This document shows, one piece after another, positions 11,715 through 21,596 of a DNA stretch of 64,000 bases (within the stretch, counting starts at the first letter, position 1; each line of letters opens with the position of its first letter). Position numbers and translations under genes: made by a program. Source of the DNA: Endothia cerciana (Eukaryota; Ascomycota; Sordariomycetes; Diaporthales; Cryphonectriaceae); contig JALRMH010000057.1 of assembly GCA_026119935.1 (NCBI GenBank), forward strand, positions 62,001 through 126,000. Reading direction: 5' to 3'. The notes beneath the pieces are model-generated. The model had not been told where the DNA came from and made no database searches. It saw nothing but the letters and a program-made list of their open reading frames with translations.

Positions 11715-12941
11715 ATGCTGCGACAGCCTCTCGTCCGAGCCCTGGGCCGGCCTCTGCTCTCGCAGCCGGGCGCCATCTGCCCGCGCTGCTCCCACACCAT
11801 CCGCAGGACTTTCCTCCTGCGCACGCGCCGGCAGCCCTCGCGCCGCGATGCCCTCGACACCCTGAACGTACAGCGTCTTGCCCGCCAGCATGCAGAATAC
11901 AACAACACGCGGCAGCAGATGCTGGCCGGCGGTGCCGTCGCGGGTGTCATCTCCATCATCTACGTATCCTACAGGATCCTGGTGCTGCTGAGGGAGGGCG
12001 GGGACGAGGAGGAGGCGCAGAAGGGAAGAGGGACACAACTGGACTCGGGGCTGCCGGCGGCCCATCCGCTGAATGACGCGGGGAGGCAGGTGGTCAAACA
12101 TGATGAGCAGGGCCGCGAGCTCGTGGCGACGGGGAACAGCACGGTGCCCGAGTTTCCGAGGATAATTAAGCTGCCTGACCTTACCGAGACGAGCCCGAAC
12201 GCGCAAGGAGGGAACCCTGCGACAGCTGACGGCACCCCGAGCGTTACTTCCCCGACCTTGACAGTTCCGCCGAGTGTGACAAGCGATACCGAATACACGC
12301 TCGTGGGCCTAGGCACCCGCTCTGTGTCCTTCCTAGGCATCAACGTTTACGTCCTAGGGTACTACATCGCGACTGCAGATATAGCTGAGCTCCAGGCGCG
12401 GCTCGTCAAGAAGATCAACCCCATAGCCTCCACACTAGTCTCGACGGAGAAGGATGACCTGCGAAAGAAGCTGCTGGACGCCGTCGAGGGCGAGCAGATC
12501 TGGGAGGAGCTGCTCCGGTCCGGTGTGCCGGCGCGGAGCATGGTGCGCGTGGTGCCGGTGCGCGATACGGACTTCGGCCACCTGCGCGACGGGTTTGTGC
12601 GGGCCATCCAGGCGCGCACGGGCCAGGACAAGGACGAGGCCTTCGGCGAGGCCATGAAGGAGTTCAAGCGGATATTCAGCAGGGGCAAGGTGCCCAAACA
12701 GAAGGAGCTGCTACTGCTCCGGGACAGGGACGGCAGGCTCTCGATGGTATATGACGAGGGCAAGTCCTCGGGCAGGCAGCCCCTGGGCACCGTGGCGGAT
12801 GAGAGGATATCGAGGGCATTATGGATGAATTATCTCGCGGGCAAGAAGATTGCGAGCGAGGAGGTCAGGCAGAACATCGTGGAAGGTGTCATGGGGTTTG
12901 TGGAGAGGCCTGTGGGCACGGTGGCGGCGCAAGTCATATAG
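11715..12941 (+). CDS. AIM18: chalcone-isomerase-fold mitochondrial protein Aim18-like
   Basis: Homologue of yeast Aim18/Aim46, inner-membrane proteins with a chalcone isomerase fold that lack isomerase chemistry and are reported to bind heme. A single 408-codon exon. The first 60 residues are Arg-rich with few acids, as in a mitochondrial presequence. A membrane segment lies at about 70-88 (AGGAVAGVISIIYVSYRIL). The fold begins near residue 195 with YTLVGLGTRSVSFLGINVYV, followed by LGYYIATAD; the C-terminal half carries VRVVPVRDTDFGHLRDGF and LGTVADERISRALWMNYLAG, all typical of this fungal family. The ATG at 11715 is the first in frame and gives the usual length. The exact role remains unclear even for the yeast proteins. 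Confidence 0.92.
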   Translation: MLRQPLVRALGRPLLSQPGAICPRCSHTIRRTFLLRTRRQPSRRDALDTLNVQRLARQHAEYNNTRQQMLAGGAVAGVISIIYVSYRILVLLREGGDEEEAQKGRGTQLDSGLPAAHPLNDAGRQVVKHDEQGRELVATGNSTVPEFPRIIKLPDLTETSPNAQGGNPATADGTPSVTSPTLTVPPSVTSDTEYTLVGLGTRSVSFLGINVYVLGYYIATADIAELQARLVKKINPIASTLVSTEKDDLRKKLLDAVEGEQIWEELLRSGVPARSMVRVVPVRDTDFGHLRDGFVRAIQARTGQDKDEAFGEAMKEFKRIFSRGKVPKQKELLLLRDRDGRLSMVYDEGKSSGRQPLGTVADERISRALWMNYLAGKKIASEEVRQNIVEGVMGFVERPVGTVAAQVI

Positions 12942-13239
12942 TGGGCGGCGGTGCTTCAGGACCATGTGGTCACGACCTGTATTGTAAACGCGTGGAGGGA
13001 GCTGCAGGGACACAGAAGCCATCACACCTCCTGAATAATACCCAGCGGCGCTCATCTCAGCCCTGCGAGAGCAGACTGTCCCTCGCGTCACACTCTTCAT
13101 TATTACTTCTATGGATGTGCACCCCTTCCCACTCCAGACCCTAAGCGTCATCATCACAGGTTTGCCTTGCCGCCGTCCATGCTGAAGTCGTCAACGCCAC
13201 TCCATGTAGATGGGACCAGGGTCGCTGCTAGGGACAGCC

Positions 13240-13698
13240 TTACGCGAGGGCCCCAACGCCCTGCAGCTTGGCCTTCAGGTCGCTCTGCGAGAGGGCCTGC
13301 AGGTTATCGTTGCCGCCGATGTGCTCACCTCCGATGAAGATGTTGGGCACACTCCGCTGGCCCTCGGCGGCCGCGACCTCCTTCTGGAGAGCGTCCTGGA
13401 TGTCGGAACCGTCACCTGTCGGCGAGAAAGCACAGCATCAGCAGGAAGCACGTGGGAGAGAATGGGGAGCGCGAGGGAGGGGGTGGGAGGCCGCACTCTC
13501 TTCGTCCATTTCGTAGACCTTGAAGTTGGCACCCAGGCCCTGCAGGGTCTTCTTGGTGGCCCGGCAGTAGGGGCAGTAGCTCTTGCTGAAGACCATGACG
13601 GGGTTCTCCTTGATGAGGAGCTCGGCCTTTGCCTTTGCGCTGGACATTGTGATTGATGATGTTGACACCCCGGAGAAGAATCTGCGCAGGAAGGACAT
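13240..13698 (-). CDS. dithiol glutaredoxin (CPYC), two possible starts
   Basis: A glutathione-dependent disulfide reductase. Exons are 13698-13497 and 13415-13240, joined across an 81-bp intron (donor GTGCGG, acceptor GACAG), giving 125 residues. The active site KSYCPYCRATK has Cys42 and Cys45; the cis-Pro loop RSVPNIFIGG and the glutathione-binding GGNDNL are present. From the first ATG the first 17 residues (MSFLRRFFSGVSTSSIT) resemble a mitochondrial presequence. The second ATG, codon 18 at 13647, opens the ordinary cytosolic form. The first ATG has T at -3 (weak context); the second has CACAATGTC with A at -3 (strong). This is the layout by which yeast GRX2 makes two compartment forms. 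It converges on AIM18 with about 300 bp between the stops. Confidence 0.93.
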
Positions 13699-14387
13699 TG
13701 ACTGGTCTCGTGGGTGGAGGGGTTGGAAAGGGACGGGGGGGAATATTTAAGTGGCTATGAGGGGCTCGTTGTTATTATATAGATATATGACCTAGGGAGT
13801 ACATCTGCAGCTTGTTTCAAGGCTGGATTTGTCAGTGGCCGCAACCAGTCGCAACCGCCATTGCGCCCAGAGGTGGGACGCAGCAGCCCCGCTGCCCTGT
13901 GGACGATTGTACCCAGGTACTATGTTGTACCTCCATGGTTGCCGAGAGCTCGTACGGCCGCTCCGTACCTAGGCACACACGCGCAAAACGCTGCCCTGCC
14001 CTCCTCCCGACCTCGGATTCCTGCTGACCGACCGATACGGCTGCGCGGAAAATATCTTTGAACCACCTTGGATTATCTTTTCCAAGAATGATCTCCTCCG
14101 GCTAGGTTTTGTCATGTGGCGATTGCCTACCGCACTGACACCGAATCTTGTCGAACCGCTGCTTACCCACTCTGTGCTTCCCCTCATCATCATTCACCAT
14201 CGCTGAAGGTTGCGGGGCTCAAAATGACGCAATGCCCACCATGGGTCTACTCCAGACATACCATGGTGCATACTAATAGTCGTTGATCCCAAATCGACAC
14301 AGGGCGCCCTGCACGCCCTGCCCATGTTGGGTGGTGGCACAGCAATTGTCACCCCGTGATGACAGTACACAGTAGCAGCATAATCCT

Positions 14388-14408
14388 ACCATACCATACC
14401 ATACCATA
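14388..14408. repeat. short (CCATA)n repeat
   Basis: About four perfect copies of the 5-bp unit CCATA in intergenic DNA. Confidence 0.85.
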
Positions 14409-14994
14409 GCAGGCACCACAGGGCTGCACCTCACTAGGAGCTTGAAGAATACCTCGAGATCCCAGCCGGCACGCTGGGCACGACATCTGCTGGGGAGGTA
14501 CTATGTGATCTCGTGTGTTTACAGCTATGCCCCCTGGGGACAGGGCGATCCAAGGTGTTACCGGCCATCTCAGGGTGAAGCAAGACATGACCTGTTTGCG
14601 CCCAACAGCTGCTGTCCCCGGGTCTTCGTGGGTTGTGAACGGATCATGTCTCTGCAGTGACGGTGTTGGCACGTCGTGATTCGCATGCATAACGCTGGTG
14701 ACGTTGCCTGTGTTGTGCAACAGCCCTCGCCACCGCCTCGTTCCTCGACCCGTAGCCATCCACGGGACCTAGGTGGGTGCTCGAGATGTGAGATATCAAG
14801 CAAACATCATCCACGGGTGCTGTGTCGCTGCCGACCTCTTGTCCTTGTCCCAGGGTCGAGGTTGTTCACCAGCAGCAAGCATGACCTGCGGCAGTCGAGA
14901 GTTGTTGTTGAACCCCTAACCCTGGCCGAGCGAAGTGTAGTCGGGACCGCAGCCTCATGCCCAACCCAAGTTTGAACTCCCCCAGTGCCACGCC

Positions 14995-15027
14995 GCCACC
15001 ACCACCACCACCACCACCACCACCACC
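14995..15027. repeat. (CAC)n trinucleotide repeat
   Basis: About 11 CAC units; in one frame this reads as a poly-His run that is not supported as a protein. Confidence 0.9.
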
Positions 15028-15551
15028 GCTACCCTACCACCGTCAAGTCGACTACTTCATGCTCCGAGCCTCCAAGCCGATCCGATCACTGTCTCTTGCC
15101 GACCCGTCATCCTCGTGACCGGACCGGACCCTACGACCGCCAGCAGGGTCGACCTCGCCAGCCATACGATATCTCTCCTAAGCCTGTTGGGACTCCTCAC
15201 TTGCGCTCTATACGGCTTGGGCCCGTCACCCCATCCCACCTCGACAAGGCTTGCTTCACCTTGACGTCGCGGCACACCGGACGCATTGTTTAGCACGTGC
15301 GCAGCCGACAGCGCACCTGCTGCATTACGGCTTTCTAGCGTTCAGAATTACAGCAGCGGCTCCACCCTGTCACGTCAGGATTCAGGCTTCGAGCCCTGGT
15401 AACCCGCTTCACTGATTCGGGGCACGCTCTTCTGGCCTGACGGGCAGACTCCTGTTCACGTCCATCGAGCAGTCGCATCCATCCTTCCCTCCCCCCCGCC
15501 CCCTCTTCCTAATCCTACCCAAATACTTTCTTCCCTCCCGATTACCGGTCC

Positions 15552-16849
15552 GTGTCCTCCCAAGGACCCTCAAGATCGCCCACGGTGGCTTCCGGACCTT
15601 CTTCCACCCTGGCATCCTCCGGTGCCGTCATCGCCGGGCATATTGCCAACTTCACCACCACCCTAGTCAAGCAGCTGCCGCCCTCGGTACAGACCAGCAT
15701 CGACAGCGCCTCGCAATACATTCAGGCCACCACCGGTGTCAATCCGACCCTCTTCTACAGCAGCGCTGCTGCTGCTGCCATCCTTCTCGGCGCCATACCC
15801 ACCGCCTACGCCAAGTCGGTCTCGAGCAGGGCGGACAAGAAGGCCGGCGGGGAGAAGATGTCACGGAGGGGCTGGTCGAGCCACGAGCGCGGCGGCCTGT
15901 CACCGTTCGGTTCCACCCTGGGCGACGGCCGAGGTGGCGTCCCCGAGGTCAGGGATGAGGACTATAGCTACATCACGTCGGAAGACCTCGAGCGCACCCA
16001 CGGCATGGACGGGCAATACAGCAAGGACCCGGCCGGCAGCAGCAACAGCAAGAGTCACTACACCCGGACGGCAGGCGGCCCGGCGCTGGTGATCGACGAT
16101 GACGATATCCTCCTCATCAAGCACAAGGGCGTCACCTACCCGGAGCACTTCCCCGCGTACAGCATCGGCGACGGCAAGCTGTTGACGGGCGACGTCCGGG
16201 AGCGCGTGCAGATGATCATGAAGCTGTCGGACCGCAGGACGCGCAGGATAAGGCTGCTGTACAAGGGCAGGCAGCTGAAGGACGACCTGGAACCTGTCTG
16301 CAATTTCAACGTCAAGAACAACAGCGAGATCATGGTCACCATCCCGGAGCCGAGCGAGGATGACTCCAGCAGCGAGAGCAGCGAGGAGGTGGTGGTCGTG
16401 GGCAGGGAAGAGGAGGGCCGGCCCAAGAGGCCCAAGAAGAAGAACAAGGGCAAGAAGAACAGGAAGAGCGACAGCCCCCGGGAGAGCAACCTGGAGGTCC
16501 CCAGCGGTGGTGCCGGCGCGAGCAGACCGCAGTCGCCGGCATCAGGGGTGTCTGGGGTCAGCGCCGCGGCGGCCGCGCAGGGCGGGCCGATGGATAAGCT
16601 CAACGCCATCAGCACACGCTTCACGACCAAGCTGCTGCCCCTGTGCGTGCAGTTCACCGCCAGCCCGCCGTCAGACCCCAAGAAGCGCGAGGACGAGCAC
16701 CGGAAGCTGTCGGAGACGGTCATGCAGCAGGTGCTGTTGAAGCTTGACGAGGTGGAGACCAACGGAGAGGAGGAGGCGCGGGCGAGGAGGAGGGAGCTGG
16801 TCAGGACGGTGCAGGAGGTTCTCAAGGGGCTCGACAGCAAGCTAAACGT

Positions 16850-16853
<4 letters not shown>
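15552..16853 (+). CDS. BAG-domain Hsp70 co-chaperone with membrane segment and ubiquitin-like domain
   Basis: BAG proteins release nucleotide from Hsp70. The open frame runs from a stop at 15510 to TAG at 16851 without introns. The first in-frame ATG is only at 15858 and gives 331 residues starting MSRRGWSS. The 100 codons before it are open and protein-like: LVKQLPPSVQTSIDSASQYI and then a hydrophobic segment (about residues 64-88, NPTLFYSSAAAAAILLGAIP), as in membrane-anchored fungal BAG proteins such as fission yeast Bag101/Bag102. The position given here (15552) is a GTG and is only the likely edge of coding. The real start could be a non-AUG codon or an ATG in an unseen upstream exon. 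A ubiquitin-like domain lies at about 215-260 (ILLYKGRQLKDDL-type), an acidic/Lys linker follows, and the BAG domain fills about 350-430. Confidence 0.85.

Positions 16854-16854
<1 letters not shown>

Positions 16855-16883
<29 letters not shown>
16855..16883. repeat. (GT)n in the BAG gene 3' UTR
   Basis: About 14 GT units begin directly after the BAG stop codon. Confidence 0.95.
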
Positions 16884-16884
<1 letters not shown>

Positions 16885-17867
16885 GGTGGGCGGGGCGGTT
16901 TGAACCATTATCGAAGGCAGGAAAGACGGATCGAGGCATCGCACGAGCACGGCTGAGACGGGCCGGGCTTGGTAGGCTGATGAAGACAGAAGCGGAGGCG
17001 CATGGTCGACAGTCTTCTCTTGCACCATGGGTCGACTCTATCCGAAGTACATATTGCATCGTCTCGTGTTGTTAACCGCCGAGCAGCATATAGGCTGTGA
17101 TGACAGGGGCGAGGTCTCCTGAAGGGACAGCAAGCGATATCGAGAAGGCGGGCCTGTTGAGCATCACAATCGGTGGCGCAAGTGGAACATGGATCTGAGG
17201 CAGAGGGTGGTTATCTACTAGCATCGAGATGCATCTTGGTTCGCGAACAAGCACGTTCCCGGTCGCTCCTCCATGACCTCAACACCTCCCAGCCTTCATG
17301 AAGTGACCGTATGAATCCCCTCGCGCAGGTTAAGACGGTGGTGCTCCTTGCTTGCTACACGGTACGTACTTGCTGCAGTGAGCATCCCCCGTGCAGGACT
17401 TGCTTCAGCGCCGGCGTGCCCGGTGCGGGAAAGACGACCCGACATCGAACAGCTGGAAATCATTTATGTCCTGTGTAGTCATGTTGCGCTCGTCGACGCT
17501 TGCGTTCAGGGCCGACAGGGTGGGTCCCAATTTTGGGTTCTGATTGGCCGCACGTCACGTGGGTGTTGGCTGCCCTAAAAATTCTGGCTGGCTCTGTTCC
17601 CTCTGCGGCACAGCGAAGGGGGAGGCTAGTGAGAGACGGGGCCACTTACAGCGGGCGCAGACTGCGTGGGCATCTCAATTTTCCCCGTGAGTGTGGCCCA
17701 GGTCCATCTTCTTCCCATCGCCTCCCAACTCCCTCCCAAATATTAACCCTCCAACAACAGGGACGACTCAGAGTATCTCGCAGACTTCGTTTCATCTCGG
17801 AGTTTGTCCTTCTCAGTAGCCTTCTTTTATCCCTTCCCTCCTGTCTGGTTGACGGCAATCCCACAAG
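16884..17867. other. BAG 3' side and RPL16 promoter region
   Basis: No gene seen. The last 340 bases carry promoter-like motifs, annotated separately. Confidence 0.5.
17543..17580 (+). promoter_or_regulatory. RPL16 promoter motif cluster
   Basis: Within 40 bases lie an inverted CCAAT box (ATTGG, 17543), an E-box CACGTG (17556-17561) and a telobox-like CCCTAAA (17573). A pyrimidine-rich leader follows at 17812-17851. CCCTAA-type motifs are known in ribosomal protein promoters of several fungi; use here is inferred. Confidence 0.4.
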
Positions 17868-19164
17868 ATGTCCTCCTTCGAGCAGGTCGTGAGTACATCC
17901 CCACCCCAGTCCCATCACGGCACACACAACAGTGCAATCGCCGATCGTGGTCCCTCGTCGCGCAATCAGGATGTGGGGGAAAAGAAACGGCTTCGCCTAG
18001 GTCAGTCGGGACCGCTGCCGAGGAGCTGGTGGTGGAGACACTCGATGACGGATTCGCCAGCCTCGCCTTGGGGGTACTCGGGAGATAGGGACGAGCTCCT
18101 GAGATGCACGACGACACTGACGATCCTCCCCGCGCTGTGGAATGGCATTCGGCGACGGTGGACATTGCAACGACAGCACAACACACACAACACACTGCGG
18201 GACAAGGCGAGATGCTGACTGTTCTGCGTCATCCAGGTCGTCATTGATGGCAAGGGCCACCTTCTGGGCCGCCTCGCCAGCATCGTTGCCAAGCAGCTGC
18301 TGAGCGGCCAGAAGATCGTCGTCGTCCGCTGCGAGGCCCTCAACATTTCCGGAGAGTTCTTCCGTGCTAAGCGTGCGTCTTGCCCTAGCCACCGACCCTT
18401 CCCACGATCGATACCTCGACACCACGACGCACGGCTGTGCTCGGTGCGCGCCTGTGGAGTACCGAGGACGTCTATTGGGAAATGTCACAAGAGATTGGAG
18501 TCCCGACGGAAGCTGACAGCCTGGATACAGTCAAGTACCACGCCTACCTGCGCAAGATGACCCGTTACAACCCCACCCGCGGAGGTGAGCCGATTCTTCC
18601 TACGCCAACGCGCGTCAATGTCGATCGGAACCGCATATCTGACTCTACCGCTAGGCCCCTTCCACTTCCGTGCCCCCTCCCGCATCTTCTACAAGGCTGT
18701 CCGTGGTATGATCCCCCACAAGACCGCCCGTGGTGCCGCCGCCCTCGAGCGCCTCAAGGTCTTTGAGGGTGTCCCTCCCCCCTACGACAAGCAGAAGAAG
18801 ATGGTCGTCCCCCAGGCTCTGCGTGTTCTGCGCCTGCAGCCCGGCCGCAAGTACTGCACTGTCGGCCGTCTGAGCCACGAGGTTGGCTGGAAGTACCAGG
18901 ATGTGGTTGAGAGGTGCGTTTTCACCCCGCGGGAGAAAGCCTTCGATGAGCTCTGGGCCATGGAGGATGGCTCACGGGCACAACACACTCGGAGATGGAC
19001 CAAGTTGGCTGACTGGTGTGTACAGACTGGAGGAGCGCAGAAAGGCCAAGGGCGCCGCCTACTACGAGCGCAAGAAGGCCGCCCGACGACAACTCACCGA
19101 GGCCAAGAAGAACGCCAAGGCCGAGGACAAGACTACCACTGCCCTCGCGGCCTATGGCTACTAA
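17868..19164 (+). CDS. RPL16: 60S ribosomal protein L16 (uL13)
   Basis: Large-subunit ribosomal protein uL13 (yeast Rpl16, human L13A). Five exons, 17868-17888, 18237-18372, 18531-18584, 18655-18913 and 19026-19164, give 202 residues, the family length. All four introns (348, 158, 70 and 112 bp) have GTGAG or GTGCG donors and CAG or TAG acceptors with matching phases. Landmarks are VVIDGKGHLLGRLAS, the HAYLRKMTRYNPTRGGPFHF block, RGMIPHKTARGAAALERLKV and the basic C-terminal helix RRKAKGAAYYERKKAARRQL. The first exon encodes only seven residues, a common layout in fungal ribosomal protein genes. No box C/D or H/ACA snoRNA was convincing in the long first intron. Confidence 0.96.
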
Positions 19165-20309
19165 ATGGTGGTCGTGCTCGTACCAACGACAAACCCTTTG
19201 TGTGCTTCTTTTTACGTTTGCGCTTAGATCGGCGTGGGATGGTCTGGTCATGCATTTGGCGACGGACGGCTTTTCGGGATGGGAAACAAAGCTGGCTTAT
19301 TCGTCAGGTCCGGTCCCCAGACAGGGACCCAACACCCTGAATTACTGAGATGAGCCTACATGGAGACGAGAAAAACAAAAAGAAGACAAACCTTCTCCAA
19401 CCAAAATAAAGGGGTCTGCTGGATGATACGATGTGACTCTGGTTGCTGTGATCGAGCTGAGCTGAGCGCTGGCTGGTGGGGAGGAAACTGTCTCGTGGTT
19501 AGGGCCTGTGGGGAACCGCCCAAAGTCTGCTGCTATCTATCATCGGTGAGACGAGAGGCCTGCGCTGCCACGCTCAACAACCCCCCATGCAGATACCCTG
19601 CGAGGTTCGAGGATGACAAGTCCTGATGCCTGGTGAATACAACTGCACAATGAGATCACCCCAGCAAGCCCGGTGGTGTGCACCGACAGAGATGCCTCTG
19701 CTACTCTGTATCCGCAACCAGCCTTTCCTCCCTTGCCCATTGCAAACCCGCGCTCATTCCTTGTTCACTCGTATGCTACTCCCATCTATTGATATGGCTT
19801 CACACGTCACGGACGCTCTGGATTTCCATGCTGTACCGGCGATGTTGGCCAGACCTAGGGCGTGCTCTTGGCTCTCCTGCGTCAAACGTGGCATAATTAT
19901 TGGAGGCAAAGGGGTTCCGGGGGGGGGTCTCGGCATGCAGACAGGAGTTATTTGGGGCGGGATCAGTGTGGACGGGGGCCCGCAACGAGTTGATTCTAGC
20001 ACTGGAACCTATCTAGGAAACTTGAGCCATGCTCGGTCACTCGGATAGCACAAGATAGATTCAAGATCATATAGCATGTACAGCATGACATTTCCATTCG
20101 TCTGCGTGACCTGTCCTCCCCCCATCTCTGTCCCTTTCACTGAACCGACAATCTACTCGGTCCGGCTTCGGGACCTCCGTACTCTGCGCATATCCGACTG
20201 GTACAGTACGGTCAGACAACTTCCACGTCACAGAAGAGGATGTGCTGTGAGGCATACTCACCTACCAAGGGCTACTGCAGAAGTGAAGGGTCCCCATGCA
20301 GCAGACGGT
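19165..20309. other. intergenic between RPL16 and the metallothionein-like gene
   Basis: No supported gene. The two neighbours converge, so both 3' UTRs are expected here. Confidence 0.45.
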
Positions 20310-20375
20310 TTAATGCTTGCAGCCTGCGCACTCGCAGGTCTTGGGATCGCACTTGCACTGTCCAGCGGGGCACAT
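20310..20375 (-). CDS. metallothionein-like peptide, 21 residues, 6 Cys
   Basis: A 22-codon frame, ATG at 20375 to TAA at 20310, begins MCPAGQCKCDPKTC and ends CAGCKH. Six of 21 residues are Cys (positions 2, 7, 9, 14, 16, 19), spaced C-x4-C-x-C-x4-C-x-C-x2-C. Such paired CxC motifs in a peptide of 20-30 residues without aromatic residues are the signature of fungal metallothioneins, which chelate Cu(I), Zn or Cd in the cytosol. The start has A at -3. The sequence before it on the minus strand (20376-20495) is a CA-rich leader with CATACAACCAACCAAG, and a TATA-like ATAAAAAGG lies at 20523-20531. A stress-type AGGGG motif is at about 20613. It is too short for usual ORF cut-offs. Similarity is by pattern, not by alignment. 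Confidence 0.78.
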   Translation of the reverse strand: MCPAGQCKCDPKTCECAGCKH

Positions 20376-20522
20376 TTTGAGTGCTGGCCAAGGTCTTGGT
20401 TGGTTGTATGGTTTTCAAGAAGGGATCTGACTTGCGGTATGAGTGCCTTGGTAGTGAGATATGGCTTGTTGGTGAGAGGAGAAGGAGACATGGAGGGAGA
20501 GAGGGGGTTTTCCGGGAGGTCG

Positions 20523-20531
20523 ACCTTTTTA
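20523..20531 (-). promoter_or_regulatory. TATA-like box of the metallothionein-like gene
   Basis: ATAAAAAGG on the minus strand, about 150 bases upstream of the ATG at 20375. The spacing allows a 5' leader of about 120 nt. Confidence 0.5.
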
Positions 20532-20539
20532 TCTCCCTG

Positions 20540-21596
20540 CGTGGCCGTGACCCACCCACTCACCTGGGCACTCGAGCATATCTGGCTGTAGATAGACCCT
20601 AGCACTGCAGCCGCCCCTCTTGACCCGGACTTTGAACGCTAGATCGGGCCTATCGCCGCTGGCTAAACAGTGATCAGTCGTAGGCTGATGGGATGCCGCG
20701 GCCTATGACCTTTGAGGAACGTTGCAGATGTGTGTGTCCGTCCTGCCGACCCCACGGCGATACTTGATTACGATCCTCTCATCCATCCCCCCCCTCCTCC
20801 CAACCTGCACTAAGGATACATGCATGGTCATGCTGCAAAACCCAGCGCTTGCCAACGCACACCGCAGCACATCCAGAGATATACATGCAACAGTACCATG
20901 GTGGCGAGGCCCTACGAGGCCTTGGGTGATACCGGTAGTGTGGAGACGGCCCCGGCAGATCTTGCGCGGGTGTCGGTTGAAGTGATGGATATGGTACTGT
21001 GTACTCGGCGTCACTTTTTGGGCCTACGTGTGGAGAGGTCATCTGAAGTCCATCCGAGGGCAGGCACCAGGACCTCCAATCACTGGATACTTGCGTGCAG
21101 ACCGTTACATACAGGGCTGACAGTCTCTGTCCCTCTATTCCAGCCAACAGTCTCGTTTTGGTCCCAATGTTCCAGAGAAAAACCATATCGAGTTGCCTCA
21201 CCTAGCTCTTGAACGCTGCCTGGCCTCTTCTCGTACCTCTGTTCCACATCTCCCTCAGACTCTGAGCAGTTATTACCCTCAACACTCTCCGGGCTACTTC
21301 ATCAGGGATAGGATGATTACAAGACCGTTGTACAGAACAAGGCTTTCCACTGGAGCTCAAGTCAAATGGGGGAAATATGATCACACACACTTTGCATACT
21401 GCGCCAAGTCGCCTCTTGGAGTCGTGATTAATAGCACAAGGCGTGTGGACACGTCTAGATGGCGCATGGTCAAGTCTATCTTATATTATATCGGCGGCAT
21501 ACCTCTTCTAGCAAGATGCCTCGGATTATGCTGAGACGCTAGAACGACTTGGTCAGCCCTCGATGTTGCAATTCGAGACGCCGTTTTGGTTGGCCA
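20540..21596. other. intergenic
   Basis: No recognisable gene on either strand. Confidence 0.4.

Larger units (their letters stand above)
13699..15510. other. intergenic, divergent glutaredoxin / BAG gene
   Basis: No supported gene. It contains short tandem repeats (CCATA at 14388-14408 and CAC at 14995-15027) and, near the BAG gene, a C/T-rich leader (15480-15545). Confidence 0.45.

Noticed and set aside
14985..15293. Poly-His ORF
   Set aside because: Produced by the (CAC)n repeat in intergenic DNA; no domain.
17889..18236. Possible snoRNA in the 348-bp first intron of RPL16
   Set aside because: GATGACG near 18044 is not a proper C box, no paired D box or terminal stem was found, and no H/ACA hairpins were seen.
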